Under the pieces are notes generated by a model that was not told where the DNA came from, made no database searches, and was given only the letters and a program-made list of their open reading frames with translations. Both the position numbers and the translations under genes were made by a program. Positions 1 through 8,530 of a DNA stretch of 64,000 bases are shown here, piece after piece (position 1 is the stretch's first letter; every line of letters begins with the position of its first letter). The stretch is from Proteiniphilum sp. (GTDB lineage Bacteria; Bacteroidota; Bacteroidia; Bacteroidales; Dysgonomonadaceae). The stretch spans positions 34,484 to 98,483 of the forward strand of contig JAHDQF010000015.1 in assembly GCA_018433945.1 (NCBI GenBank). Reading direction: 5' to 3'.

Positions 1-75
1 GAAAATACACTTCAGGAGATAAAAAAAGAACTTTCCAGATTCTGTTGAGTAATAACTTTTCACGCTTTCGGGGCG

Positions 76-283
76 CTACGGCATTTTTGTTCTTAATTTT
101 TCAGGGTTTTGCCGACAGTCCCAAATAGTTATAATAACAATTACCTGTTTCTCTTCATCGATACGATAAACAAGTTTGAAAAGTCGTCTTATAACAAGAG
201 ATCTGTAGCTTTGCTTGAATTCTTTAGAAGTTATAAATCATCTCTAATGACCTTGTAGCCTCCGACGACCAGATTATTCTCAT
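76..283 (-). pseudogene. Decayed RelE/ParE-type toxin remnant
   Basis: Read on the minus strand, an ATG at 283 overlaps the stop of the upstream antitoxin gene in an ATGA, the usual coupling in toxin-antitoxin pairs. The frame gives MRIIWSSEATRSLEMIYNF and then a stop. A second frame, shifted by one base, carries SKEFKQSYRSLVIRRLF and, further on, WDCRQNPEKL, the C-terminal signature of Bacteroidota RelE/ParE toxins, ending at 76. Only about 69 codons' worth of DNA is present against about 95-100 in the family. The toxin has therefore probably lost an internal segment of about 30 codons together with the reading frame. The family assignment rests on these two ends and is inference. Confidence 0.55.
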
Positions 284-522
284 CTTTTATATTTTTCAAA
301 CACTTCTTCCGTCGAAAAGAAAATACCGTTTTGATAGTCTATTTCCGCTTTCTTTACCGAAGCTTTCAATTCTGCTTCTGTCCGCGGAATATTCAAAATG
401 GCATCTGTTTGCTTTAAAGCGTGATAGAATGCTATTTGTTCTTTTATAATATCTTCATCCTTTTCGTTCAGGAATTCTTTTATAAATTCCAGTTTTGCAG
501 TATTTAATTTTGTTGATGTCAT
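280..522 (-). CDS. Antitoxin component of a RelE-type toxin-antitoxin pair
   Basis: An 80-residue acidic and helical protein of the kind found before RelE/ParE toxins in Bacteroidota. It has an N-terminal helical region and a C-terminal stretch (NGIFFSTEEVFEKYKR) that resembles the toxin-wrapping tail of such antitoxins. No DNA-binding motif is obvious to me. Its TGA stop overlaps the ATG of the next gene by four bases, so translation was probably coupled to the toxin. The frame is intact while the toxin is broken, so it is now an orphan, perhaps kept as protection against related toxins or simply not yet decayed. The assignment comes from context and from the toxin remnant rather than from a strong domain match. 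Confidence 0.6.
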   Translation of the reverse strand: MTSTKLNTAKLEFIKEFLNEKDEDIIKEQIAFYHALKQTDAILNIPRTEAELKASVKKAEIDYQNGIFFSTEEVFEKYKR

Positions 523-606
523 AGCTTTTCAATTAAAGTTGTAATTCTCTATAAGTTCCTCTCCTGGATTTCGTTCTGTAATTATTATCAGGATACTGTT
601 TTTACT

Positions 607-637
607 TTGTAAAGATATTACTTTTTTTGTACTTTTG
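607..637 (+). promoter_or_regulatory. Bacteroidota-type promoter of the M13 peptidase gene
   Basis: TTG at 607-609, a 20-base spacer and TACTTTTG at 630-637 match the Bacteroidota consensus (TTTG near -33, TAnnTTTG near -7). Transcription would start near 641. That excludes the in-frame TTG at 627 as a start codon and leaves a leader of about 85 bases before the ATG at 726. Confidence 0.6.
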
Positions 638-725
638 TATTTACAGACTAAAATATAAAGTCATTAGGGACCTAAGTGAGCAGAATATTCACTCAAAAAT
701 TTGCATGACTAAATATTCAAAACGT

Positions 726-2753
726 ATGAAACGAATTGTATATCTAATCATAACTGTTATGATAACCACAAGTTGTACAGAAAAAAAGACAGCACAGACG
801 GCAGATCGTCTCGATCTTGCCAATCTCGATACCACCATTGCTCCCGGTGAAAGTTTCTATCAATATGCCACGGGAGGATGGCAGCAAGCCAATCCCATCC
901 CCGACGAATATGCCCGTTATGGTTCTTTCGACAAGCTGCGCGAAGAGAATCAAAAGCAGATCCAATCGCTGATTGAAGCACTCGGTAAAGAGGAACACCC
1001 TATGGGGTCGAACGCGCAGAAAGTGGGCGATCTATACCGGATGGCGATCGACAGTGTCCGCCTCAATGAGCAGGCAGCCACACCCATCAGGGCACAACTG
1101 GAGACGATTGCGGCCGCAAAAGATAAGCAGGATGTGATCCGCCTCATGGCGCAAATCAGTCGCTATGCCGGCAATCCATTCTTTGGTTTCGCCGTGGGAC
1201 CGGACGACAAGAACAGCTCAATGAACATCGTGCACCTCTACCAGTCGGGCATCGGCATGGGCGACCGTGATTACTACCTGCTGGATGATGATCACTCCAG
1301 GTCGCTGCGCGAGGCCTATATCCGGCTGATGGAGAAACAGTTCCAAAACGCGGGATACGATAAGGATCAGGCAGAGCAGGCAGCATTGAACGTGATGCAA
1401 ATTGAGACAGCACTGGCTGAGGCACACATCACCCGTGAGATGCGTCGCATTCCGGAGCTTAACTACCACAAGATGCGGGTCGTTGAACTACCCACTGCGG
1501 TGGCCCCGTTTGATTGGGAGCTTTACTTCACCGAGGTGGGGGCTCCGGGGCTGGACAGCCTGAATGTGTCGCATCCGGCACCAATAAAAGCTGCCATAGA
1601 GGTTATTGAGCGGGAGCCGGTGGAACGATTGCAGGATTACCTGAGCTGGAAAGTGATCAACTCGGCGGCGAGGTATCTGAGCGATGCTTTCGTGGAAGCC
1701 AACTTTGAGTTTTACGGGAAAGCGCTCAGCGGTAGCAAAGAGCTGCAACCACGCTGGCGCAGGGCAATAGATGCCGTAAACGGCGCCATGGGAGAAGCCG
1801 TGGGACAACTCTATGTGGAAAAATATTTCCCGGCCCAGGCCAAAGAGCGGATGCTGAAACTGGTGGACAATCTGAAAACTGCTTTGGGTGAGCGGATAAA
1901 CCAACTTGATTGGATGAGCGACGAGACAAAAAGCAAAGCACAGGAAAAACTCGGCACTTTTATCGTGAAGATCGGGTATCCCGATAAGTGGAAAGATTAT
2001 TCTTCTCTCGAGATCAAGGGAGACGCTTACTGGCAGAACATGATGCGTGCGTCAGAATTTGAATACGCAGAGATGCTCCGTGAGCTGGGGCAGCCGGTGG
2101 ATAAGACCAAGTGGTTCATGTCGCCGCAGACGGTGAATGCCTACTACAACCCCTCCTCCAACGAGATCTGCTTCCCGGCCGGCATCCTGCAGCCTCCTTT
2201 CTTTTACATGAACGGCGACGATGCAATCAACTACGGAGGCATCGGTGTGGTGATCGGCCACGAGATGACCCATGGCTTCGACGACCAGGGACGCAAGTAC
2301 GACAAGGAGGGCAACCTTAGCGATTGGTGGACAGCCGATGATGCGGCCCGCTTTGAAGCACGTACCAGGGTGCTGGTGGATCATTTTAACGGGATCAGCG
2401 TGTTGGACACCGTTCGTGCCAATGGCTCCTTTACCCTGGGTGAGAACATCGCGGACCAGGGTGGATTGCAGGTCTCCTACCATGCTTTCATGAAGACCGA
2501 TCAGGCAAAGGGCGGTGAGGCAATAGATGGTTTCACCCCGGCACAACGCTTCTTCCTGAGCTATGCCCTTCTCTGGGCTGGCAATGTGCGGGATGCGGAG
2601 ATCCTGCGCCTGACCAAGGTGGATCCCCACTCGCTGGGCAGATGGCGCGTCGACGGTGCACTGCCCCACGTGGATGCATGGTACGAAGCGTTTCACATCA
2701 CCTCATCCGATCCGCTCTGGCTGCCTAAAGAGAAACGGGCTGCCATCTGGTAA
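726..2753 (+). CDS. pepO: M13 family (neprilysin-like) zinc metalloendopeptidase, lipoprotein
   Basis: A 675-residue secreted zinc endopeptidase of the PepO/neprilysin family, which cleaves oligopeptides in the cell envelope. The chosen ATG starts MKRIVYLIITVMITTSC, a lipoprotein-like signal ending in Cys17. In-frame starts further upstream would precede the predicted transcription start. The N-terminal M13 domain runs to roughly residue 430 and the peptidase domain follows. Visible in the latter are the NAYYNP substrate-binding strip, the zinc site HEMTH at about 512-516, and the third zinc ligand Glu573 in ENIADQGG. The length is normal for the family. It stands alone with its own promoter. 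Family assignment is firm; the natural substrate is unknown. Confidence 0.93.
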   Translation: MKRIVYLIITVMITTSCTEKKTAQTADRLDLANLDTTIAPGESFYQYATGGWQQANPIPDEYARYGSFDKLREENQKQIQSLIEALGKEEHPMGSNAQKVGDLYRMAIDSVRLNEQAATPIRAQLETIAAAKDKQDVIRLMAQISRYAGNPFFGFAVGPDDKNSSMNIVHLYQSGIGMGDRDYYLLDDDHSRSLREAYIRLMEKQFQNAGYDKDQAEQAALNVMQIETALAEAHITREMRRIPELNYHKMRVVELPTAVAPFDWELYFTEVGAPGLDSLNVSHPAPIKAAIEVIEREPVERLQDYLSWKVINSAARYLSDAFVEANFEFYGKALSGSKELQPRWRRAIDAVNGAMGEAVGQLYVEKYFPAQAKERMLKLVDNLKTALGERINQLDWMSDETKSKAQEKLGTFIVKIGYPDKWKDYSSLEIKGDAYWQNMMRASEFEYAEMLRELGQPVDKTKWFMSPQTVNAYYNPSSNEICFPAGILQPPFFYMNGDDAINYGGIGVVIGHEMTHGFDDQGRKYDKEGNLSDWWTADDAARFEARTRVLVDHFNGISVLDTVRANGSFTLGENIADQGGLQVSYHAFMKTDQAKGGEAIDGFTPAQRFFLSYALLWAGNVRDAEILRLTKVDPHSLGRWRVDGALPHVDAWYEAFHITSSDPLWLPKEKRAAIW

Positions 2754-2764
2754 ACAAACATCAC

Positions 2765-2797
2765 ATCACATCAACGAATCATCACATCAACGAATCA
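2765..2797. repeat. Two tandem copies of a 16-bp unit before ribE
   Basis: The unit TCACATCAACGAATCA occurs twice head to tail just ahead of the riboflavin synthase ATG (2804). No Shine-Dalgarno sequence is visible there. It could be slippage or a protein-binding site; the sequence does not decide. Confidence 0.7.
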
Positions 2798-2803
2798 ACC
2801 GAC

Positions 2804-3418
2804 ATGTTTTCAGGAATCGTAGAAGAGGCGGCCACGGTGGTCGCGCTGATCCGGGAGAAGGGCAACCTGCATCTCACGCTTCGCTGCTCATTCACCAATG
2901 AGCTGAAGGTAGATCAAAGCATCTCCCATAACGGGGTCTGCCTCACTGTGGTCTCCATAGAGGGTGACACCTACACCGTGACTGCCATCCGGGAGACGCT
3001 GGAACGCTCCAACCTGGGACTGCTCGAGGTGGGTAGCAAGGTGAACCTGGAGCGCAGCATGCTGATGAATGGTCGTCTCGACGGTCACATCGTGCAGGGA
3101 CATGTGGATCAGACCGCTGTCTGCCGCTCAGTGAATGAAGCGGATGGCAGCTGGTACTATACCTTTGCGTATGCTTTCGACAGGGAGATGGCAAAAAAAG
3201 GTTATCTGACTGTGGACAAGGGCTCAGTGACCGTGAACGGGGTGAGTCTCACTGTGGTTGAGCCTACGGAGAACAGCTTCAAGGTGGCCATCATCCCCTA
3301 TACATACGAACAAACCAACTTCCATCAGATCCGGGAGGGGTCGGTGGTGAACCTGGAGTTCGACATCATCGGCAAGTATATCAGTCGTCTCGTCACATTA
3401 GGTCTCCACCCGGCATAG
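2804..3418 (+). CDS. ribE: Riboflavin synthase, alpha subunit
   Basis: Catalyses the last step of riboflavin synthesis, dismutation of two 6,7-dimethyl-8-ribityllumazine molecules, in the cytoplasm. The 204 residues begin with the hallmark MFSGIVEE and contain two successive lumazine-binding barrels (about 1-97 and 98-195). Both halves carry the family signature: SHNGVCLTVV in the first and VNGVSLTVVEP in the second, and the linker contains GHIVQGHVDQ. Length is typical. It lies 50 bases behind the M13 peptidase and may be read through from that promoter. No FMN riboswitch is evident, and no other rib gene is in the window. Confidence 0.95.
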   Translation: MFSGIVEEAATVVALIREKGNLHLTLRCSFTNELKVDQSISHNGVCLTVVSIEGDTYTVTAIRETLERSNLGLLEVGSKVNLERSMLMNGRLDGHIVQGHVDQTAVCRSVNEADGSWYYTFAYAFDREMAKKGYLTVDKGSVTVNGVSLTVVEPTENSFKVAIIPYTYEQTNFHQIREGSVVNLEFDIIGKYISRLVTLGLHPA

Positions 3419-3521
3419 CGACCGGTTGAGAAAGAGGAGTAACCTGTTGCGGGTGAGCCGGAATGAATCGTTTATTATCATTAAACTTTAATCTTTTTAA
3501 CAACAAGAGCCGGGGGTTTTG

Positions 3522-3552
3522 TTGGTGGCATCGTAAAAATATGTCATCTTTG
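3522..3552 (+). promoter_or_regulatory. Putative promoter of the envelope gene cluster
   Basis: TTG at 3522-3524, a 20-base spacer and CATCTTTG at 3545-3552, one mismatch from TAnnTTTG. It lies 57 bases before the ATG at 3609 and may drive the barrel-TPR-lptC-CNNM series. Confidence 0.45.
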
Positions 3553-3608
3553 CACTCTGAAACAGTTTAAAAACCAGCTGCCAGGAGCTGGTTCATATAT
3601 TGAAACAA

Positions 3609-4949
3609 ATGAATAGCAGGAAAAAAAGGATCTCTGTACTGATCGCTTTTCTAATGATAAACGTTGTCATTTTTGCACAACAAGTGGGCACCAATTCACC
3701 TTATAGCCGGTATGGCTACGGGTTGCTCCTGAGCCCGGCCCTGGGTGCCTCTGAAGCGATGGGAGGGATCAGTTACGGCTTGCGCCGCAGTCAGCAGGCG
3801 AACCCGGGAAACCCTGCATCCTACTCCGAGCTTGACTCACTTACCTTTATCTTCGATATGGGGGTATCGGGCCATCTGGCTCATATGGATGATGGCACCA
3901 ACAAGCGTGATTTTTACAATGGCAACCTCGATTATGTGACGATGCAGTTTCCGCTTTTTCATAAGGTGGGTGTCAGCATCGGTCTCTTGCCCTATTCCAA
4001 GACAGGATATAACTACGGGGGTGTACGCTCTCTCTCCAACATTCAATATCTGGAGAGCTATCGCGGTACCGGTGGTTTGAGTCAGGTTTACGCCGGGGCA
4101 GCCTGGGAGCTGGCAAATAATTTCTCGGCCGGATTCAACCTCTCTTATCTCTTCGGTAGTTTTTCCCACAGCAGCGTGGTGATGCCGGTGACGAGCTCCG
4201 CCCTGGTGACAGAGGAGAAGAACAAGTTCCGACTCCTGAACATCAAGTATGACTTTGGTCTGCAATACCGGCATGAACTTGATAAAGGTCGTTCCGTTAC
4301 GGTGGGAGCTGTTTATACTCCTGCCGTTCACGCGGATGCAGATGTCAATCACACGATACTGCTATATGGCGGTGATCCATATGAAAACCCCTGGCTCTCG
4401 CCCTCAGGTGAGATTGCCAATGATACGATCGAAGGAACCAGTTTTCAGTTGCCACACACTTTTGGTCTGGGGTTCACCTACAGCACCGGTCGTTTGCTGA
4501 TTGGGCTGGATGGTACCTACCAGATGTGGAAGGAGGTGGAGTATCCCGGATTGCTCGATGGTCTCACCACGAACGATCGTTTCAATGACGTGATCCGCAT
4601 CAACACCGGAATGGAATATGTAATAGATCCGCTGAGTCAGAACTTTTTTCACCGAATTCGCTTCAGGGGCGGGGTGTCATACACCAACGCCTATACCAAC
4701 TTCTCTGTTGTGGACCCCGAGAGTGGTTTAAGTGCCGGGATGGGCAGTTACAGTGAATATGGGGTGAACGTGGGGTTGGGGTTACCGTTTCGTGACTACA
4801 TGAGTGGTCATGTCTCCATGCTCAACATCGGCTTTGGCTATTCCAGACAGCAGCCAGATGCCAGTTATATGATCAGCCAGGATATGTTTAAGATTTCATT
4901 GAATTTGAATATCAACGAGTTATGGTTCTTCAAACGACAGTTCAACTGA
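3609..4949 (+). CDS. Outer-membrane beta-barrel protein of unknown function
   Basis: A 446-residue protein. After the signal peptide (MNSRKKRISVLIAFLMINVV, cleaved near AQQ) the sequence reads NSPYSRYGYG, a start common to conserved Bacteroidales outer-membrane proteins. Alternating aromatic and glycine-rich strands follow throughout, as in FadL-like or PorV-like barrels, and it ends in a short strand with a penultimate aromatic patch (LWFFKRQFN). A TTG at 3600 is also in frame, but the ATG at 3609 begins the signal peptide. It heads a same-strand series with a TPR protein, LptC and a CNNM protein, which points to an envelope-assembly role. No specific function can be assigned. Confidence 0.75.
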   Translation: MNSRKKRISVLIAFLMINVVIFAQQVGTNSPYSRYGYGLLLSPALGASEAMGGISYGLRRSQQANPGNPASYSELDSLTFIFDMGVSGHLAHMDDGTNKRDFYNGNLDYVTMQFPLFHKVGVSIGLLPYSKTGYNYGGVRSLSNIQYLESYRGTGGLSQVYAGAAWELANNFSAGFNLSYLFGSFSHSSVVMPVTSSALVTEEKNKFRLLNIKYDFGLQYRHELDKGRSVTVGAVYTPAVHADADVNHTILLYGGDPYENPWLSPSGEIANDTIEGTSFQLPHTFGLGFTYSTGRLLIGLDGTYQMWKEVEYPGLLDGLTTNDRFNDVIRINTGMEYVIDPLSQNFFHRIRFRGGVSYTNAYTNFSVVDPESGLSAGMGSYSEYGVNVGLGLPFRDYMSGHVSMLNIGFGYSRQQPDASYMISQDMFKISLNLNINELWFFKRQFN

Positions 4950-5063
4950 TGAACCTGTTCTTTCGTAGAGATGGAATTTTTTGGGCAGATTAAACTTTCC
5001 TTTTAACATTTTGTCCAATTCTCAACGATTGGAAGTAGAAACAACATTAAACAAACAAAGCAT

Positions 5064-6428
5064 ATGAAAAAATTATTGTTATCAGGATTCGCGGCTCTCC
5101 TGCTGGTGGCAGGAGCCAGCGCCCAGGAAGCAGGCTATGATCCGGTGAATGCCCCATTTGGCCACGGAGAAGATAGTATCAGATGCCGGGAGAACCTCAG
5201 TCTTATGCAGACAGCTGCCAAGGCAGAAGCGTATGAGAGTGCTTTGAGACCCTGGAATGAGGCCTATGAGAACTGTCCTGCCTCCAGCAAGAATATTTAT
5301 ATTTACGGTCCACGCATCTTCAAAGCTCTTTATGCCGCTGAAACTTCAGAAGCCAGGAAGAAAGAGTATATTGATAAGGTGATGGAGATCTATGACACCC
5401 GAATGAAATATTATGGCGATGAAGATGCCCGGGGAACCATCCTGGCATACAAAACCTACGATTATATGGAGCTGATGGGTGACAATACCGATCAGAAGGT
5501 GGTTTACGACTGGCTGGGTGAAGCGGTGAATGAGATGAAAGATAAGATGTATCCGCTGGATGCCTATTCCTATTACATGGTTGCTTCACTGAGTCAGTAC
5601 CTCACTGACAATTCAAAAAAAGATCAGTACATCAGCGACTATTTCAAAGTTGTGGAGTATGTGGATCAGGCCATTGCCAATTACAAGGCAGCCGGCGATC
5701 AGTCTAACGCCGATTACCTGGGAATGGTGAAAGAGGGTATCGTGAAAGCGTTTGTGGCCAGTGGTGCCGGTGACTGTAAGACCCTCAATGAATATTATGC
5801 CGACAAGGTGGAGCCCAACAAGTCGGACAAGGAGTTCCTGAACGAGATGCTTGATGCGCTTTCATCGGTGGGATGTTCCGAATCGGATCTCTATTTCACT
5901 GCATCGGAGTATCTTTATATCCTGGAACCATCTGCCAGTGCTGCACTGGGATTGGCTAACAAGAGCCTGCGTGATAAGGATTACGACACCGCAGTGAAGT
6001 ATTACAGCGAAGCGGCCAAACTGGAAACCGATAAGAATAAGTCATCGGACTACATGATGCAGCTTGCCGGTATCTTCTCCAACCAGCGTAACTTTGCCCG
6101 TGCCCGTTCGGCTGCCTACGAAGCATTGGAGTACAACCCCAATAACGGAGAGGCCTATATCCTGATTGCCCAGCTCTATGCCAGCTCGGCCAACAACATC
6201 TTCTCCGAACCGGAAAAGGCGGGACTGGTCTATTGCGCTGCTGTGGACAAGCTGCAAAAAGCCCGTTCGGTCGATCCCAGCGTGGCCGGAAAAGCCAATA
6301 GCCTGATCAACCGTTATTCGGCAGGTTATATGGACACCGAGACCGCTTTCATGATGGGTATCAAAGCCGGCGACACGGTCCATATCCCCGGCTGGATCAA
6401 TGAATCCACTACGGTACGTCTGCGATAA
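5064..6428 (+). CDS. Periplasmic tetratricopeptide-repeat protein
   Basis: A 454-residue exported protein. It starts with a clear signal peptide (MKKLLLSGFAALLLVAGASA, cleavage before QEAG) and is largely helical. Tetratricopeptide-like repeats are plainest at about 290-400, in segments such as DKDYDTAVKYYSEAAKLE and NFARARSAAYEALEYNP. Such proteins are protein-interaction scaffolds. It lies 114 bases after the barrel-protein gene and 23 bases before lptC. A role in envelope biogenesis is inferred from the neighbours only. Not recognised as a named protein. Confidence 0.75.
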   Translation: MKKLLLSGFAALLLVAGASAQEAGYDPVNAPFGHGEDSIRCRENLSLMQTAAKAEAYESALRPWNEAYENCPASSKNIYIYGPRIFKALYAAETSEARKKEYIDKVMEIYDTRMKYYGDEDARGTILAYKTYDYMELMGDNTDQKVVYDWLGEAVNEMKDKMYPLDAYSYYMVASLSQYLTDNSKKDQYISDYFKVVEYVDQAIANYKAAGDQSNADYLGMVKEGIVKAFVASGAGDCKTLNEYYADKVEPNKSDKEFLNEMLDALSSVGCSESDLYFTASEYLYILEPSASAALGLANKSLRDKDYDTAVKYYSEAAKLETDKNKSSDYMMQLAGIFSNQRNFARARSAAYEALEYNPNNGEAYILIAQLYASSANNIFSEPEKAGLVYCAAVDKLQKARSVDPSVAGKANSLINRYSAGYMDTETAFMMGIKAGDTVHIPGWINESTTVRLR

Positions 6429-6451
6429 TAACTGAATTACATAGGCGAAAA

Positions 6452-7129
6452 GTGTTGAACAAACAACACAACATACGACTCAAAGAGCACATAACAATCA
6501 TTGTTGCAATGGTTGTTATGTCGCTTTTTTTCGTTTCCTGTCAAGAGAAAGATGAGAATCTGGTGCCTTTTAGCTACGACCCGGAGCAGGTGCCGACTAT
6601 GATCACCGATTCCGTCACCACGTTGATCTCCGACTCCGGCATCACCCGTTACAAGCTGGTGGCGGATGAATGGTGGGTGTTCGAGAAGGCTGCCGATCCC
6701 TACTGGTATTTTCCCAAGGGCATTTATCTGGAGCGATTTACGCCTGACTTCAGCATCGAAGCGACGGTCAAGGCCGACACAGCCTGGTATTACAGCAAAA
6801 AAGATCTCTGGAGGTTGAAAAAGAATGTACATGTGGAGAACATGAAAGGAGAGCTCTTCGACAGTGAAGAGTTGTATTGGGATCAGAAGAACGAAAAGGT
6901 TTACTCTGAGAGCTATATTGTCATCAAGCGGGGGGTGACCGAGATCAAGGGTTATGGCTTTGAGTCGAATCAGTCGATGACCGACTATCGCATCTTTCGT
7001 CCGCATGACGCTAAGCTTCCTTTCAGCGACCGGCCCGTTACCGATTCGCTCCAGATTCCTGCAGATAGTTCCATGGTGCTCTCTCCGAATAAACCTCAGG
7101 AGTTGAACATCAAAGAGGCGAAACCATGA
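6452..7129 (+). CDS. lptC: LPS export protein LptC, lipoprotein form
   Basis: A 225-residue protein of the LptC family, the periplasmic component that receives lipopolysaccharide from the LptBFG transporter and hands it to LptA. A positively charged N-terminus and a hydrophobic segment are followed by Cys30 (LFFVSCQEK), so it is probably a lipoprotein instead of the bitopic form of E. coli. The body contains the repetitive beta-jellyroll strands of the OstA/LptC fold (for example WRLKKNVHVENMKGELFDSE). The start is GTG at 6452, or TTG at 6455; no ATG lies before the hydrophobic segment. The stop overlaps the next ATG by four bases (ATGA). Confidence 0.85.
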   Translation: MLNKQHNIRLKEHITIIVAMVVMSLFFVSCQEKDENLVPFSYDPEQVPTMITDSVTTLISDSGITRYKLVADEWWVFEKAADPYWYFPKGIYLERFTPDFSIEATVKADTAWYYSKKDLWRLKKNVHVENMKGELFDSEELYWDQKNEKVYSESYIVIKRGVTEIKGYGFESNQSMTDYRIFRPHDAKLPFSDRPVTDSLQIPADSSMVLSPNKPQELNIKEAKP

Positions 7130-8400
7130 CACCCTCTTTGACCATTGTGTGGCTGGTTGTCAGCCTGCTGCTCTCCCTTTTTTTCTCCGGCAGCGAGGTT
7201 GTCTATCTCTCTTCCGACAAGCTGAAGTATGTGGTGAACAGTCAGCAGCAGAGCCAATGGCAATACCTCTGCAACATGCTGTTTGGACATCCACGGCAGT
7301 TCCTGGCTACACTCGTTGTAGGGAGGGTGATTGCCCTGCTCCTGTTCGTCAGCTTTTCACAGCTGCTGCTGCAACAGCAGACTGACGGTGAGGCGCTTTC
7401 TGTTACACAGTTGCTGCTCTTCTATCTCTCCATCATCGTGATCATTTTGCTTATCAACCAGTTCCTGCCACGGCTGCTGTTTCAACGCCATGCCAATTTC
7501 TGGATGAGGCTCTTTATGGTGCCTGCTTTCCTCTTCTACATTCTCTTTTATCCACTGGCTCGTTTTTTCATGATATCATCGGAAATCATCTTGCGACTTT
7601 TCGGTATCCGCGCTGCCGATTCCAAAGAGAAAAAGTTTGGTCGCAACGAGCTCGACGCATATGTGAAGCAGAGCATTCATGAGCTTGGCAACGAAGAAGA
7701 TTTGGATTCTGAGGTGAAGATCTTCCGTAACGCGCTCGATTTCTCCGGGCTGAAGATCAAGGATTGCATGGTGCCACGGGCTGAGATTGTGGCCGTGAGC
7801 CTTGATACCGATATTGAGACATTGAAAGAGAAATTTATTGAGACAGGGCTCTCCCGAATACTGGTCTTCAAGGAGGATATCGATGATATTGTGGGATACA
7901 TTCATATCTGGGAGATCTTCAGTCAGCCGGCCGACTGGACGGCAAGTGTGGCATCCATCTCGTGTGTGCCGGAGAGCATGTCTGCCAGGCAGTTGATGAG
8001 TGACCTGATGCAACAGCACAAAAGCATTGCCGTGGTGGTGGATGAATTCGGGGGCACCTCCGGCATTGTGACGATGGAGGACCTGGTGGAGGAGATCTTC
8101 GGAGAGATTGAGGATGAGTATGATGTGAATTCCAACTTCATCAAACGGGAGGGAGATAACAGCTTTGTTCTCTCCGGGCGGGTGGAGATTGATCATCTCA
8201 ATGAGATCTATCACCTTGGGCTGCCCGAGTCGGATGCCTACTCCACCGTGGCCGGTTACCTGCTTTACCACACGCAACGATTTCCCAAGACCTATGAAAC
8301 GGTTGTCATTGGTAAATATACTTTTAAAATACTGAAGGTTACGGCACGAAAAATTGAAGTGGTGCGTTTGCAGGTGAGCGAACCAGTGGCGGGGCGTTGA
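7126..8400 (+). CDS. CNNM/CorC (hemolysin-like, GldE-type) membrane protein with CBS domains
   Basis: A 424-residue inner-membrane protein. An N-terminal DUF21/CNNM transmembrane region (about 1-185, with hydrophobic segments at about 5-25, 60-85, 95-110 and 125-155) is followed by a pair of CBS domains (about 205-325, with KDCMVPRAEIVAV and the second ending in TSGIVTMEDLVEEIFGEI) and a C-terminal CorC/HlyC domain (about 335-420). Relatives are implicated in magnesium or cobalt transport; in gliding Bacteroidota the orthologue is GldE. No other gliding genes are present. Translation is probably coupled to lptC through the ATGA overlap. Confidence 0.85.
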   Translation: MTPSLTIVWLVVSLLLSLFFSGSEVVYLSSDKLKYVVNSQQQSQWQYLCNMLFGHPRQFLATLVVGRVIALLLFVSFSQLLLQQQTDGEALSVTQLLLFYLSIIVIILLINQFLPRLLFQRHANFWMRLFMVPAFLFYILFYPLARFFMISSEIILRLFGIRAADSKEKKFGRNELDAYVKQSIHELGNEEDLDSEVKIFRNALDFSGLKIKDCMVPRAEIVAVSLDTDIETLKEKFIETGLSRILVFKEDIDDIVGYIHIWEIFSQPADWTASVASISCVPESMSARQLMSDLMQQHKSIAVVVDEFGGTSGIVTMEDLVEEIFGEIEDEYDVNSNFIKREGDNSFVLSGRVEIDHLNEIYHLGLPESDAYSTVAGYLLYHTQRFPKTYETVVIGKYTFKILKVTARKIEVVRLQVSEPVAGR

Positions 8401-8464
8401 TTTTTTTTTCAATGCCGGTCGCCATTCTTTTCCCGAAAAAACGGTATATCTGCTTTATTTTTAC

Positions 8465-8472
8465 TAACTTCG
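8465..8472 (+). promoter_or_regulatory. Putative -7 box (TAACTTCG) for ppiD
   Basis: TAACTTCG resembles TAnnTTTG with C in place of the third T. No convincing TTG lies at the right distance upstream. It is 58 bases before the ATG of the foldase gene. Confidence 0.3.
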
Positions 8473-8530
8473 CACCCTTATTTGAATCAGATTACATTAT
8501 ACCTTTTAAACAGCACTAAAGATTAGTTAA

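Noticed and set aside
627-725. Start of the M13 peptidase at the in-frame TTG 627
   Set aside because: It would precede the predicted transcription start (about 641) and add residues in front of the lipoprotein signal.
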